Below are positions 29,257-40,315 of a stretch of DNA of 64,000 bases, piece after piece; within the stretch, counting starts at the first letter, position 1; every line of letters begins with the position of its first letter. This DNA is from Schaalia odontolytica. GTDB taxonomy: Bacteria; Actinomycetota; Actinomycetes; Actinomycetales; Actinomycetaceae. Below the pieces are notes generated by a model. That model was not told where the DNA came from. It made no database searches and saw only the letters and a program-made list of their open reading frames with translations. The stretch is from NCBI RefSeq assembly GCF_002847525.1, contig NZ_PKKM01000002.1:180992-244991 (forward strand), written 5' to 3'. The position numbers and the translations under genes are program-made.

Positions 29257-31725
29257 TCACTCTCCATTGAAGGTGAACTTGCGGTCCTTCCCCTCTCCGG
29301 TGACGCCAACGGTGACAACCTGACCGGGTTGCAGCTCTCCGAACAGGATGCGCTCAGACAGCGCATCCTCGATCTCACGCTGGATCGCACGACGCAGCGG
29401 ACGCGCGCCCAAGACCGGGTCGAAGCCCACGTCCGCGAGCAGCTCGCGCGCCTCGTCCGTCAGCTGCAGGCGCATGTCCTGAGCCTCCATACGCTTCGCC
29501 AGCTTGGCGATCATCAGGTCGACGATGCGCGCAATCTCGGGCTTGGTCAGCGGCGGGAACACGATCGTGTCATCGACGCGGTTGAGGAACTCGGGACGGA
29601 AGTGCTGCTTGAGCTCCTCGGCAACCTTCGACTTCATGCGGCCGTAGTCGTGCGTCGAGTTGTCCGCGGTCTGGAAGCCCGTCAGGACACCCTTGTTGAT
29701 GTCGCGGGTACCCAGGTTCGTCGTCATGATGATGACGGTGTTCTTGAAGTCCACCTTGCGGCCCTGCGAGTCCGTCAGGCGGCCCTCTTCCAGGATCTGG
29801 AGCAGCGAGTTGAAGATATCCGGGTGAGCCTTCTCGACCTCGTCGAAGAGGACGACCGAGAACGGCTTGCGGCGGACCTTCTCCGTGAGCTGGCCACCCT
29901 CGTCGTAGCCGACGTAGCCGGGAGGAGCACCGAAGAGGCGCGAGGCCGTGTGCTTCTCCGAGAACTCAGACATGTCCAGCTGGATGAGGGCATCCTCGTC
30001 GCCGAAGAGGAACTCGGCGAGAGCCTTGGCCAGCTCGGTCTTACCGACGCCGGTCGGGCCGGCGAAGATGAACGATCCACCGGGACGGTTCGGGTCCTTC
30101 AGACCCGAGCGCGTACGACGGATCGACTGGGCGAGAGCCTTGACGGCCTCGTCCTGACCGATGACGCGCTTATGCAGCTCGTCTTCCATCTTGAGCAGCT
30201 TCGCGGTCTCGGTCTGGGTGAGGCGCACGACCGGGATACCGGTCGACATGGCGAGAACCTCGGCGATCTCCTGATCTCCGACCTCGGCAATCTCGTCGGA
30301 TTCGCCGCCCTTCCAGGCCTCTTCCTTCGCCTTGCGCTCCTCATTCAGCTTCGACTCTTCGTCGCGCAGCGAGGCGGCCTTCTCGAAGTCCTGATCGTCG
30401 ATGGCCGCTTCCTTGTTGCGGCGCACCTCGGCGATCTTCTCGTCCAGCTCGCGCAGCTCCGGCGGCGCGGTCATGCGGCGGATGCGCAGGCGCGCGCCGG
30501 CCTCGTCGACCAAGTCGATGGCCTTGTCAGGGAGGAAACGATCCGAGATGTAGCGGTCCGCCAGCTCGGCGGCAGCCTGAATCGCGGCGTCCGTGATGAT
30601 AACGCGGTGGTGCGCCTCGTAGCGGTCGCGCAGGCCCTTGAGGATCTCCACCGTCTCGTCGACGCTGGGTTCCTCGACCTTCACCGGCTGGAAGCGGCGC
30701 TCGAGGGCCGCGTCCTTCTCGATGTACTTGCGGTACTCGTCGTTCGTGGTCGCGCCGATCGTCTGGAGCTCGCCGCGCGCCAGCATGGGCTTGAGCATCT
30801 GGGCAGCGTCAATCGAGCCCTCTGCAGCGCCCGCACCCACGAGGGTGTGGATCTCGTCAATAAACAGGATGATGTCACCGCGCGTGCGGATCTCCTTGAG
30901 GACCTTCTTCAGGCGCTCCTCGAAGTCGCCGCGGTAGCGCGAGCCCGCGACCAGCGAGCCCATGTCGAGGCTGTAGATCTGCTTGTCCTTGATGGTCTCG
31001 GGCACGTCGCCGTGCACGATCGCCTGGGCGAGGCCCTCGACGACCGCGGTCTTACCGACGCCGGGCTCACCGATCAGGACCGGGTTGTTCTTCGTGCGGC
31101 GCGAGAGGACCTGCATGACGCGCTCCATCTCGACGCGGCGGCCGATGACGGGGTCCAGCTTGTTCTCGCGCGCAGCCTGCGTCAGGTTGCGGCCGAACTG
31201 CTCGAGGATCGCGGAGTTGGAACGCTCGGGACCGCCCGAACCACCGACGCCTGCACCGACTGACTCGCGGCCCTCGTCATCGCCGCGCTGGTAGCCGCTG
31301 AGCATCTGGATGACGGTCTGACGCACCTGCGCCAGGTCCGCGCCCTGCTTGGTCAGCACCTGGGCGGCCACGCCCTCGCCCTCCTTGAGGAGGCCGAGCA
31401 GCAGGTGCTCCGTACCAATGTAGTTGTGGCCCAGCTGCAGGGCCTCCCGCAGGCTCAGCTCGAAGACGCGCTTGGCGCGCGGGGTGAAGGGGATGTGACC
31501 CTCGACCGGCTTCTCTCCCTCGCCGATGATCTCGATGACGGAGGCGCGGACGGCCTCGCCCTTGATCTCCATCGTCTCCAGGGCCTTGGCGGCGACGCCC
31601 TCACCCTCGGAGATCAGGCCGAGCAGCAGGTGCTCCGTGCCGATGTAGTTGTGCTTGAGACCGCGAGCCTCGTCCTGCGCGAGCACGACGACCCGGCGAG
31701 CGCGGTCGGTAAAGCGTTCGAACAT
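29257..31725 (-). CDS. clpC: ATP-dependent Clp protease ATP-binding subunit ClpC
   Basis: 822 residues. Order: N-terminal double Clp repeat ([13 protein letters not shown] and [14 protein letters not shown] repeats, 1-145), AAA-1 with GEPGVGKT, a UVR-containing middle region, AAA-2 with GPTGVGKT and the [11 protein letters not shown]-terminal motif. ClpC unfolds substrates for ClpP and is usually essential in actinobacteria. The start is the conserved MFERF; a preceding ATG four codons earlier overlaps the AGGAG site. It is alone, with a terminator downstream and a large repeat-rich gap upstream. Confidence 0.97.
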   Translation of the reverse strand: MFERFTDRARRVVVLAQDEARGLKHNYIGTEHLLLGLISEGEGVAAKALETMEIKGEAVRASVIEIIGEGEKPVEGHIPFTPRAKRVFELSLREALQLGHNYIGTEHLLLGLLKEGEGVAAQVLTKQGADLAQVRQTVIQMLSGYQRGDDEGRESVGAGVGGSGGPERSNSAILEQFGRNLTQAARENKLDPVIGRRVEMERVMQVLSRRTKNNPVLIGEPGVGKTAVVEGLAQAIVHGDVPETIKDKQIYSLDMGSLVAGSRYRGDFEERLKKVLKEIRTRGDIILFIDEIHTLVGAGAAEGSIDAAQMLKPMLARGELQTIGATTNDEYRKYIEKDAALERRFQPVKVEEPSVDETVEILKGLRDRYEAHHRVIITDAAIQAAAELADRYISDRFLPDKAIDLVDEAGARLRIRRMTAPPELRELDEKIAEVRRNKEAAIDDQDFEKAASLRDEESKLNEERKAKEEAWKGGESDEIAEVGDQEIAEVLAMSTGIPVVRLTQTETAKLLKMEDELHKRVIGQDEAVKALAQSIRRTRSGLKDPNRPGGSFIFAGPTGVGKTELAKALAEFLFGDEDALIQLDMSEFSEKHTASRLFGAPPGYVGYDEGGQLTEKVRRKPFSVVLFDEVEKAHPDIFNSLLQILEEGRLTDSQGRKVDFKNTVIIMTTNLGTRDINKGVLTGFQTADNSTHDYGRMKSKVAEELKQHFRPEFLNRVDDTIVFPPLTKPEIARIVDLMIAKLAKRMEAQDMRLQLTDEARELLADVGFDPVLGARPLRRAIQREIEDALSERILFGELQPGQVVTVGVTGEGKDRKFTFNGE

Positions 31726-31964
31726 GCCTCTCCTCATTTCACAGGACAGGCACTTCGCCGAGCTCGGCGTACACCCGTCCCAGTTGACTGGTTACAGCCT
31801 ACGGAAAGCTCCCGCGCCGTGCGCGCGCTTTCGCCCTGGGCGCAGGGCCGGGGTCGGGGCCGGAGCGTGGCACGAGGCCGGGGTGAGGCGGCGACGCCGG
31901 GCCAGGGACGAGGCCATGGCCGGAGCGCGGCACGAACTATCGGCATGTATCTCTGGGAGCCTCA
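31726..31964. other. Noncoding region upstream of clpC with GC-rich degenerate repeats
   Basis: No gene is supported. 31855-31945 contains repeated GGGGCCGGAGCGTGGCACGAGG-like words in imperfect tandem, including the ACGAGGCCGGGG motif seen in other intergenic regions. The clpC promoter should lie in 31740-31830, where TAGGCT at 31798-31803 on the minus strand is a possible -10. Confidence 0.5.
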
Positions 31965-32085
31965 CCCCAAAGTCGCATGCAATTCCCCCACACCAGATTT
32001 CGCCAACCCCCAGAAACGTTGCAATTGCAACGACCATGTTTCAATGTATGAAAGGTTGCCATGGGAATTGCATGCGACATTGGGG
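31965..32085. repeat. 121-bp inverted-repeat element, copy 2
   Basis: Arms of 23 bp with one mismatch (31965-31987 and 32063-32085), again built on GCATGCAATTCCC. The interior contains GCAATTGCAACGA and GTTTCAATGTATGAAA, aligning with copies 1 and 3. Confidence 0.85.
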
Positions 32086-32163
32086 CGAAACCACGCTCTG
32101 TGACCACACGCAGATTCCATGCAGCTAGCCCCACAAGAAACACTGCACACCGCTGAGCGCAGG

Positions 32164-32400
32164 AATGCACTAGTTAGGGGCATTACACCCGTTAAGGGGC
32201 ATTGCACCAGTTAGGGAGCATTACACCAGTTAGCGAGCATTACACCAGTTCCCAGCTGGTGTAATACCCACCTAAGTGGTGTAACACCACTTAGGAACAA
32301 GTCCAAACGCGGCACCTAGGAGCACTCAACCCGATCGGGAAGATTCAACCCGATCAGTAGGGGTTGAACCTTACCGATCAGGTGTAACACCTCATCGGTA
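32164..32400. repeat. Direct-then-inverted short-repeat array (sets A and B)
   Basis: Set A: words like GCATTACACCAGTTAG recur at about 32164, 32180, 32199, 32218 and 32237 (period 16-19), then inverted CTGGTGTAATAC at 32256 and a perfect 12-bp inverted repeat CCTAAGTGGTGT-A-ACACCACTTAGG at 32271-32295. Set B: TCAACCCGATC at 32326 and 32345, then inverted GGGTTGAACC at 32361. No coding potential. Confidence 0.85.
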
Positions 32401-32494
32401 GCAAGTGCGAGTGCAGTTTTGCTCGGCCGTACTGGTCCGCAGCGTCACAGCACGACTCTCACGCAAGCACAGTCGCGGCGGGCAGCCCCCGCAA

Positions 32495-32947
32495 CTACGC
32501 CTCGACGAGGACCGTGAACGGCCCGTCGTTGACCAGCGAGACCTCCATCATCGCCCCGAACTGGCCGGTTTCGACGTGCAGGCCCCGGCCTCGCAGGTCG
32601 GCGACGACCGCGTCGACGAGGGGCTCAGCCTCCTCGCCGGGGGCGGCGTGCGCCCACGAGGGGCGCCGGCCCTTCCGGGTGTCCCCGTACAGGGTGAACT
32701 GGGAGATGACGAGGATCGGTGCGCCCGCGTCGAGGGCGGAGCGTTCATCGTCGAGGATGCGCAGCTCGGCGATCTTGCGGGCGACCGTGGCCACCTGCTC
32801 GGCACCGTCGCCACGCTGGACGCCGAGGAGGACGACGAGGCCCTGGCGCTTCTCCCCCGCCTCGTGCGGATCGATGGCGAGGCGGCCGACGACGGTGCCG
32901 TCGACGCGGACCTCGCCCGAGGTGGCACGCTGGATGACGGCGCGCAT
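32495..32947 (-). CDS. dtd: D-aminoacyl-tRNA deacylase
   Basis: 150 residues, the usual size. DTD hydrolyses D-amino acids mischarged on tRNA in the cytosol. Signatures: MRAVIQRATSGEVRVDG at the N terminus, the catalytic-site motif SQFTLYGDTRKGRRPS and, near the C terminus, NDGPFT, where most family members read NDGPVT or NSGPVT. Its ATG shares one base with the upstream ygfZ-like stop (TGATG), so translation is coupled. Confidence 0.95.
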   Translation of the reverse strand: MRAVIQRATSGEVRVDGTVVGRLAIDPHEAGEKRQGLVVLLGVQRGDGAEQVATVARKIAELRILDDERSALDAGAPILVISQFTLYGDTRKGRRPSWAHAAPGEEAEPLVDAVVADLRGRGLHVETGQFGAMMEVSLVNDGPFTVLVEA

Positions 32948-34125
32948 CAGCGCGACCCCAGGGCGGAGCCCAGGCCGCCGAAGCCCGTGGAACCGCCGCG
33001 CTGGCCGGCCTCGCGCGAGAGGTCGGCGCCCGGGCGGGTCTCCGGGGACACGGAGGACTTGCCGTGGACGGGCACGATCTCCTCCTGCGCGGCGGCGACA
33101 CCGTCAATGTCGAAGACGGTCGTCACGGGCACGGCGCGGGCGATCAGCGCGAGGGCGATCGGCCCCTCGTCCGCGTGGCGGGCCGAGGAGGTGACGACGC
33201 CGACCTGGCGTCCGCCCACCTCGATGGGCGTGCCGGGCGCGGGCAGGTCGCCGCGAGAGCCGTCCAGCTGCAGGTAGGTAAGGCGGCGCGGGGGCCGTCC
33301 GAGGTTCAGGACGCGGGCGATGGTCTCCTGCCCGCGGTAGCAACCCTTCGTCGTGTGGACGGCGCTGCGCAGCCAGTCCACCTCGGGCGGGATCGCGCGG
33401 GCGTCGGTCTCGCGGCCCAGGCGCGGCTTCCACGCGGCGATGCGCATGGCCTCCCACGCCAGGTATCCGGCGCGGCGGCGCGAGCCGGCCTCGGGGCAAG
33501 CGGACAGCCACGCGGCCTCGAACTCATCCGCAGCCTCGCGTGAAACAGCGTGAAACATCATCGGGGTGCGCGCGCCGGGATGACGCTCACCCTGGAAGTA
33601 GGCAGCACCGCCGTCCACGACACCGGGCCATGGGTCCTCCCAGGTCCACAGGTGTCCGGGCAGGTCATCCACGGACTCGGGCGTATTCGCGCCCGCGCGG
33701 ACCGAGGAGAACACGACGACATCGCGCTCGGAAACAGCGACGCGCAGCGCAAAACGCATTGACTCGAGGAACGCCACAAACTCCGACACGTCCGAGCGTT
33801 CCACGATCAGGTGCAGCGTCTCCCCGTCGTCGCTGGCACCGGCCCAGTGCTCGACGCGCCCCTCGGGCGAGAGGATCAGCAGCTCGCGGCTCGCGCCGGG
33901 GACGAGGTCGGTGACGATCTGGGAGGCCAGCGACGTCAGCCACGTCAGCCGATCGGCCCCCGACACAGAGATGACGGCCAGGTCCGGGCGGCGCACCAGC
34001 GCACGACCACCCTCGAGGGCCCACTGCTCCCCCGACGGATCGCCGAAGTGCGGGGTCGCGCCGAAGGAGGCCACGGCCTCGTCGACGAACTCGGAATCGG
34101 GCGCGGACTCAGACAAGGAAGCCAC
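32947..34125 (-). CDS. ygfZ: YgfZ/GcvT-like folate-binding protein
   Basis: 392 residues. The family hallmark KGCYRGQE is present (in VHTTKGCYRGQETIARV), with a GcvT-like fold around it; YgfZ proteins bind tetrahydrofolate and support Fe-S cluster enzyme maturation. The start is uncertain: GTG 34125 or TTG 34116, both overlapping the 3' end of the nitrobindin-like gene; a longer in-frame start is unlikely. The C-terminal 35 residues are Gly/Ser-rich. Operon with the nitrobindin-like gene upstream and dtd downstream. Confidence 0.9.
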   Translation of the reverse strand: MASLSESAPDSEFVDEAVASFGATPHFGDPSGEQWALEGGRALVRRPDLAVISVSGADRLTWLTSLASQIVTDLVPGASRELLILSPEGRVEHWAGASDDGETLHLIVERSDVSEFVAFLESMRFALRVAVSERDVVVFSSVRAGANTPESVDDLPGHLWTWEDPWPGVVDGGAAYFQGERHPGARTPMMFHAVSREAADEFEAAWLSACPEAGSRRRAGYLAWEAMRIAAWKPRLGRETDARAIPPEVDWLRSAVHTTKGCYRGQETIARVLNLGRPPRRLTYLQLDGSRGDLPAPGTPIEVGGRQVGVVTSSARHADEGPIALALIARAVPVTTVFDIDGVAAAQEEIVPVHGKSSVSPETRPGADLSREAGQRGGSTGFGGLGSALGSR

Positions 34126-34771
34126 CCTGGGTGTCGTCGATGCCCTCGATGACCTCGCCGGACTCAGTGGAGGCCTGCGCGGTGCGCATGAGGCGGCCGG
34201 AGATCTCAACGTCGGCCTCATCCTCGCCGTCGAGCGTGCGCTCCTGCGTCCACATGAGCTCGCCCGCGACCAGGCCGAACATGCGGCCCAGGTGCGTCAC
34301 GCGGGTGGCACCCACGCCGAGAGCGATCGCGTCGGAGACCATCTGCACGCGCGGGCCGACGCTGACGCCGTCCCACACGGCGCTGTGGCCCTCGGTGGAC
34401 GCGGAGGTCGCCGTGAATTCGCGGGAGTTGTACTGGCCGGGCGGGGGCAGCGGAGCATCGGAGGGGGCAACGGAGACATACACGGTCTCTTCGCTGATCA
34501 GGTCGCCCTTCTGGATAGCAGACAGGCCCTTCGCTGCGTCCCACGTGGGATCGATCGGCTCGGAGGCGACGCCCGCGTACACGCGGGTCACCAGGCGCAT
34601 CTGCTCGCCGACGACGTCGCCGCGGATCTCCTCGATGACGGGCGAATCCTCGGCGGTTTCATCCTGGCCGGGGGCGGCTGGGGCGGCGTACATGCCCCAC
34701 CCCTCCCAGGTTCCAAGCATCCACGCGACGGGAGCAACGAGTGCGGGCAGGTCAGCAGGTATCACCATCAT
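34109..34771 (-). CDS. Nitrobindin-like (DUF1794/THAP4 family) heme-binding beta-barrel protein
   Basis: 220 residues. The N-terminal LGTWEGWG (19-26) matches the nitrobindin GxWxGxG motif, followed by alternating beta-rich sequence and VTHLGRMFG, whose His could be the heme ligand. Actinobacterial members bind ferric heme and react with peroxynitrite or NO. GGAGG lies only 1 nt before the first ATG (4 before the second), too close for normal use, whereas TAGGCT ends 6 nt upstream; leaderless initiation is likely. It precedes ygfZ and dtd. Confidence 0.82.
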   Translation of the reverse strand: MMVIPADLPALVAPVAWMLGTWEGWGMYAAPAAPGQDETAEDSPVIEEIRGDVVGEQMRLVTRVYAGVASEPIDPTWDAAKGLSAIQKGDLISEETVYVSVAPSDAPLPPPGQYNSREFTATSASTEGHSAVWDGVSVGPRVQMVSDAIALGVGATRVTHLGRMFGLVAGELMWTQERTLDGEDEADVEISGRLMRTAQASTESGEVIEGIDDTQGGFLV

Positions 34772-34777
34772 GCCTCC

Positions 34778-34783
34778 AGCCTA
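34778..34783 (-). promoter_or_regulatory. -10 box of a leaderless start (nitrobindin-like gene)
   Basis: TAGGCT on the minus strand, then 6 nt, then ATG at 34771. Confidence 0.55.
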
Positions 34784-34888
34784 ACGCCTCGGGTGGACGC
34801 TCACCGCGCGAGCAGGGGCGTGCACAGCTGGCAGCGAACGGGACGAGGCCGGGGCCGGGCCATGCGGAGACCCGAGCGCCCCAGGGCC

Positions 34889-35809
34889 TCAGATTCCGCC
34901 GATGCGGATCATCGCGTACACGGGCAGGGCGGCGACGAGGAACTTCGCGGCGCCTCGGCCCAGGACGTTGGCGAACTGCGCGGAGGAGGCGCGCTCACCC
35001 AGGAGCGCATCGACGACCGACACGGCGAAGCCGACGCCGAAGCCGGTGACGCCGCCCAGGGTCAGGAAGGCGGCGAATTCACCGAAACGCTTGGCGATAA
35101 AGGGGAAGACGACGGGCAGCAGGTCCGAGGTCTGACCGAGGAACCAGGCGATCGACGCTGCGACGAGGCCCGCGACAATACCGGCGACCATCGCGACGAC
35201 GACACCAGCCTTCGCACTGCGCCCGGCGCGCGCGGCCGCTGCGCCGACGATGGCGATCAGGGCCGCCATGGGCACGATGACGGACCAGCGCTCGTGGACG
35301 GTCAGGGAGACCCACATGGACCCGGAGGTCACAATGAGGAGACCCGTGACCGACGAGGCAAGCGCCGCACTCAGGGCCGTGGATCCCCAGTGCTCGCTCG
35401 TGTGCCCCACGGAGTGATCGCGGGGTGCGGGCGCGTCCAGGATCGTCGCCGCGACCAGCGCGACCAGCGTGATACCCGTCAGGGGCACTGCGATGTCGAG
35501 GTTCTTCCAGTAGGCAACAGCCATGGGAGTGAGCGCCCCACCCAGGGCGAGGACTGCCTGCGCGAGCCACGGCATGTGCAAGCGCGCCAGCGTCGGCCAG
35601 CCGAGGGCCAGCAGGAAGGAGGCGAGCGCAACGATGGGACCGACGCTCCAGCGAGACCCGGGTAGCCACCACGCGACGATGGTTGCCGCCGCCAGCAGGG
35701 TAACGGTGAGTGTACCGATACTGTTGGGCACGTGCCGGGTGGCCAGGGTGTCGCGGCGACGCCCGCGGCCTTGGCCGCTGCGGCGCCGAGTGGGCGGGGT
35801 CGAGGTCAT
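34889..35809 (-). CDS. Polytopic membrane protein of unknown function
   Basis: 306 residues. A basic, Arg-rich cytoplasmic N terminus (about 1-28) is followed by roughly nine hydrophobic segments with few charged residues; no motif I recognise. The start ATG 35809 has GGAAG 4 nt upstream. It is flanked by intergenic copies of the ACGAGGCCGGGG word (34842 downstream) and stands apart from its neighbours. No function is proposed. Confidence 0.75.
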   Translation of the reverse strand: MTSTPPTRRRSGQGRGRRRDTLATRHVPNSIGTLTVTLLAAATIVAWWLPGSRWSVGPIVALASFLLALGWPTLARLHMPWLAQAVLALGGALTPMAVAYWKNLDIAVPLTGITLVALVAATILDAPAPRDHSVGHTSEHWGSTALSAALASSVTGLLIVTSGSMWVSLTVHERWSVIVPMAALIAIVGAAAARAGRSAKAGVVVAMVAGIVAGLVAASIAWFLGQTSDLLPVVFPFIAKRFGEFAAFLTLGGVTGFGVGFAVSVVDALLGERASSAQFANVLGRGAAKFLVAALPVYAMIRIGGI

Positions 35810-36142
35810 CACGCTTCCATGGTCCCACATCTGCGCCCTTGACGAGGCAGGGGCCACTCGCGCGGGTCGGGTTGCCCGTGCGTGGGGCTGGGTGTCGGTC
35901 CCACTTCACGCCGCCATGGCCTCAGCGATGAGGTGCGCGCTGTGGCGCACGCCCCGTGTGGGTTGATGCACGCCGCCACGGGATGCGCGCCAGCGTTGAC
36001 TGGTCGTACAGTTGTGGGGCACGCCGGACCGGTATGCCCCGGGCTCCAAACTCTGCCGCTACGAGCGGCCTTCGCGCCGACAGGCGCATTCGGTTCGGCG
36101 TGCTTTGTCGTACATGCGCGCCGACGGTGGCGCGTGAAACGA
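35810..36142. other. Noncoding gap between membrane-protein gene and purA terminator
   Basis: About 330 bp with no supported gene. I see a diverged ACGAGGCAGGGG word at 35844 and otherwise no repeats or strong promoter. Confidence 0.5.
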
Positions 36143-36179
36143 GTGGGGGCCGGTGCTGCAGTGCAGCACCGGCCCCCAC
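36143..36179 (-). terminator. purA terminator
   Basis: A perfect 17-bp stem (36143-36159 with 36163-36179) and 3-nt loop, 18 nt past the purA stop; the most stable hairpin in the window. Confidence 0.85.
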
Positions 36180-36197
36180 TATCGTCTCAGTGAACCG

Positions 36198-37490
<1,293 letters not shown>

Positions 37491-37572
37491 TTAGTTGGGT
37501 CTGTTACGCGGGTGCGCGCAACGCATCCATCCTACCGGAGGAACGACGAGGCCGGGGCACCGGCTGGTCACG

Positions 37573-38067
37573 TCAGTTTCCGGCGGCAACCAGGGCGACG
37601 CCGACGCCCCACAGGGTGGCGCACGTGAGGGCGGCGATCAGCTCGATGGCAATCGTCCAGCCGAAGGCCTTGAGGGCGTGGAGGGTGGCCGTCCAGGCAC
37701 TGGCGGTGTCGCGGCTGCGCAGGTACTCGACGAGGAAGATGGCCGCGACCATGCCCAGGACGAGGCCGAGGGGCAGGCCGATGAACCATCCGACGACACC
37801 GCCGACAGCTCCCCACACGAGCGTGGATTGAGGGATTCCCGCCTTGTTCATGCCGCGGGCTGGAATCACGTATTTGAGGACCGTTCCGAGGATCAGGACG
37901 AGCGCCACGATGGCGAAAATGATCCACGCGGCGCGCGTGCCGGTCATCCACGCCCACACGAGGATCGCGCCTCCGACGACGGGTGCGGAGGGCCAGATCT
38001 GCACGACCGCGCCGATCACTCCGATGAGGATGACGATGCCAACGATGACGGTTCCAAGGACGCTCAT
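37573..38067 (-). CDS. DUF456 family membrane protein
   Basis: 164 residues, four or five hydrophobic segments with glycine-rich helices (VWGAVGGVVGWFIGLPLG) typical of DUF456 proteins, whose function is unknown. A longer in-frame extension exists but the ATG at 38067 is 6 nt after TATGAT, a good -10 box, so leaderless initiation here is favoured. It is divergent from the WXG100 island. Confidence 0.82.
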   Translation of the reverse strand: MSVLGTVIVGIVILIGVIGAVVQIWPSAPVVGGAILVWAWMTGTRAAWIIFAIVALVLILGTVLKYVIPARGMNKAGIPQSTLVWGAVGGVVGWFIGLPLGLVLGMVAAIFLVEYLRSRDTASAWTATLHALKAFGWTIAIELIAALTCATLWGVGVALVAAGN

Positions 38068-38073
38068 GGGGTG

Positions 38074-38079
38074 ATCATA
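38074..38079 (-). promoter_or_regulatory. -10 box of a leaderless start (DUF456 gene)
   Basis: TATGAT on the minus strand, 6 nt, then ATG 38067. The region 38080-38231 is AT-rich and shared with the divergent island promoter. Confidence 0.6.
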
Positions 38080-38231
38080 CGGGCACGAAGTACACTCCTC
38101 AAGAAGCTGACCACGAACTTTGACTACCTGTGTTATTTTTGGTGGACTTATGATCGGCTCACCGCTGAGCACCACAGCGCACCTCATCGGCGAGGACCCA
38201 CCGTCGAAGATTCGAGACATAGCGAGGGAAT

Positions 38232-39473
38232 ATGCCTTTATCTGTCGAATACGCGGACCTGTCGCTGGCACAGCAGGTGCTGGAGCGTCAGGGAACACAC
38301 GTCCAGAATATGCATTCATTCCTTGACGAATGGGGCCATATTGTCACCGGAGGCGTTGCGCCGGTAGCTGTCTACAAAACTGGTTACGGGCTTCTCCTCA
38401 TGGCTTTCAATGGCCTCAACGAGATTGCAGTACAAGCCGGGTTGGGCGTCCTAAAACTCCTAGAAAACGCTCATACCGGTACGGCAAACCACATGGGCCG
38501 AACAATCGATGCCTATGTCAGCGCCGATGAACAGATTCACGCTGCTCTATCCGCTGCGACACAGGCCCTCGGCGGTTCTGCGCTTCCTTTTAATGACCCA
38601 CGCTCGTCTCTACCTACCCTCGGCGCTGCGGAGCAACGCGCTTCACAATGGTATGGAGGCGCAGATCCGAACGTATTCGCGCAAATGGGGCAGGATATTG
38701 ACGCGTTCCGCAATTACGTTACTGGTCTCTCGGACCGTGTCGTGCAACGCGGCGAGAAGGCACTCTCGGCAAACCGTTCGATCTCCGAGGCTCACGATGC
38801 AAGTTCGTACCTCGTCACACCAGAGGCCCCGGAATCAGAGATGGAGAACCTTCGCTGGAAAGCGGGGCCTGTCTTGGGTGGTGTCGATTGGCTGATTGAG
38901 AAGCTCACCGGTGTCTCCGTCCTGAACGACATCATTTTCAAGTACACCGTCGGCGACTGGCGCGTCATTCATCGAGCGAGGACTGCCTGGTCCGAGATCG
39001 GCGACGCCCTCGTCGCAGTCGGCCAGAACGACTCCGAAATTCTCCCTGCTCTGTCAGAGTGGACAGGGAGAGGCTCCGAGGCAGCGAATGTTTTCATCGC
39101 CGCTCTTTCGTGGGGAACGACATCACTGGAAGGCGCAGCGGGCGTGATGTCGACAGTTCTCTTAGGAATCCAGCTACTCGTCAAAAAAGCGGCAAATGAA
39201 ATTGGTGAGCTGCTTGTCGATCTTCAAATCGCTTGCCTGGAGCTACTTGGAGACGCTGGAGTCCCGGTAGCCGGGTGGGTAAAAGCCGCCTTCGATATTG
39301 CCAAGGATGCCTGGAAGTTCATACAGATGGTTATGAGCATCTACGACATCATTAACATGGTCTTCGACATCATGGAATCTCTTGTTGAAGCAAAGGACAA
39401 ACTCATTGAAGTCCGATTTACTATTGCGAACCTAGCCGAGGCCGCTGTTCGAGGAGCTGCAGCACGAGTATGA
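38232..39473 (+). CDS. ESX/WXG100-like large helical protein, putative type VII substrate
   Basis: 413 residues, no signal peptide. The first 100 residues are helical and end in YVSAD (95-99), fitting the YxxxD/E type VII export motif. A second WXG-like turn, EWTGRGSEAANVF (Trp277, Gly279), is followed by amphipathic and hydrophobic helices to the end. The chain therefore looks like two ESX-type modules joined. GAGGGA precedes the ATG. It overlaps the next gene by 4 nt (ATGA) and is followed by a WXG100 gene. Base composition is visibly more AT-rich than neighbours. Function unknown; no toxin domain was recognised. Confidence 0.7.
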   Translation: MPLSVEYADLSLAQQVLERQGTHVQNMHSFLDEWGHIVTGGVAPVAVYKTGYGLLLMAFNGLNEIAVQAGLGVLKLLENAHTGTANHMGRTIDAYVSADEQIHAALSAATQALGGSALPFNDPRSSLPTLGAAEQRASQWYGGADPNVFAQMGQDIDAFRNYVTGLSDRVVQRGEKALSANRSISEAHDASSYLVTPEAPESEMENLRWKAGPVLGGVDWLIEKLTGVSVLNDIIFKYTVGDWRVIHRARTAWSEIGDALVAVGQNDSEILPALSEWTGRGSEAANVFIAALSWGTTSLEGAAGVMSTVLLGIQLLVKKAANEIGELLVDLQIACLELLGDAGVPVAGWVKAAFDIAKDAWKFIQMVMSIYDIINMVFDIMESLVEAKDKLIEVRFTIANLAEAAVRGAAARV

Positions 39474-39883
39474 GCAACGAAGGATACATCGCACGTTTCG
39501 AAGAGTTGTTCCGCTCGTTCGACAACTTGTCTCAAGCGATCAACAAACAACGCGAGCAAAATCAGCGAGACAATGCAGAACACCGGCAGCGGCGCGCTGA
39601 GGCCGCACGCCGCGGAGAACTCGGTGAAGACTGGAAGACAATCCAGGAACGTATTGACAACGGAGAGACGACATTGGAAGACGTCTTCTCCGGTAAGGAT
39701 ACGTCCGAAGCAGCTGAGACCATTCGGAAAACAGCACAACAGAACGTTACGAAGGTTATGCAGCAGGCGCGCCAAGAAGCCGAGGAGAACGATGAGGAGG
39801 ATCCCTTCGCTGCGTTTCAGGAGAAGCTCAGCGCTCTGAGCAAGGCGACTGAAGAACGAGTCCGTCATTTTCAGGGCTTTTAA
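39470..39883 (+). CDS. Small charged coiled-coil protein of the WXG100 island
   Basis: 137 residues, rich in Glu, Gln, Arg and Lys, predicted almost wholly helical; Cys- and Trp-poor (a single Trp), no signal peptide. The start overlaps the upstream stop (ATGA), so it is translationally coupled. Its size, charge and position between two ESX-like genes suggest a chaperone or partner for the 413-residue protein; I recognise no family. Confidence 0.65.
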   Translation: MSNEGYIARFEELFRSFDNLSQAINKQREQNQRDNAEHRQRRAEAARRGELGEDWKTIQERIDNGETTLEDVFSGKDTSEAAETIRKTAQQNVTKVMQQARQEAEENDEEDPFAAFQEKLSALSKATEERVRHFQGF

Positions 39884-39907
39884 AGGGCCATTCCAGAAGG
39901 AGACATA

Positions 39908-40198
39908 ATGCCCGATCTCTACGTCGACGAGGGCGAACTTCAATCCCTCTCCAGCACGCTCAGCCAGCGTGTGGACCACATGGAAGCAATCATCGACACC
40001 ATCCCACAGGCGCAGAATTACCTTGCGAGCACCTGGGAGGGCGAGGCTGCGCGGGCAGCTTTGAACCGCATGAGGATGGATGAAGAGGCTCTCCGCGACA
40101 CTGCGGAAGCGCTCTCTCGCGCCCGGCAGCTCCTCGACGAGGCGATCCAGACCTACGAGGAAACGGAGCAAAACGTTTCCTCGCTGTGGTCCCTCTAA
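39908..40198 (+). CDS. WXG100-family (EsxA/ESAT-6-like) protein
   Basis: 96 residues, the exact family size. Helix, STWEGEA turn with Trp43 and Gly45, helix, then YEETE (Tyr83 to Glu87) matching the YxxxD/E secretion signal. WXG100 proteins are exported by type VII systems as helical hairpin dimers. AGAAGGAG precedes the ATG by 6 nt. No EccC/EssC ATPase or other secretion component is in the window, so the exporter must lie elsewhere if it exists. Confidence 0.85.
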   Translation: MPDLYVDEGELQSLSSTLSQRVDHMEAIIDTIPQAQNYLASTWEGEAARAALNRMRMDEEALRDTAEALSRARQLLDEAIQTYEETEQNVSSLWSL

Positions 40199-40315
40199 GG
40201 CGTCGAGTAAACCTGATCAAAGCGAGCGCCCGGGGGCCGTCACAGCGGAAACCGATCACGGGCACCGTTTGGGGAGGGAGGTGTCGGCTGGCGACGCGCG
40301 CGTCAGCTCATCATC

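Noticed and set aside
32164..32400. CRISPR array
   Set aside because: Repeats are only 10-16 bp with 3-8 bp between them, some are inverted, and there are no unique spacers or cas genes.
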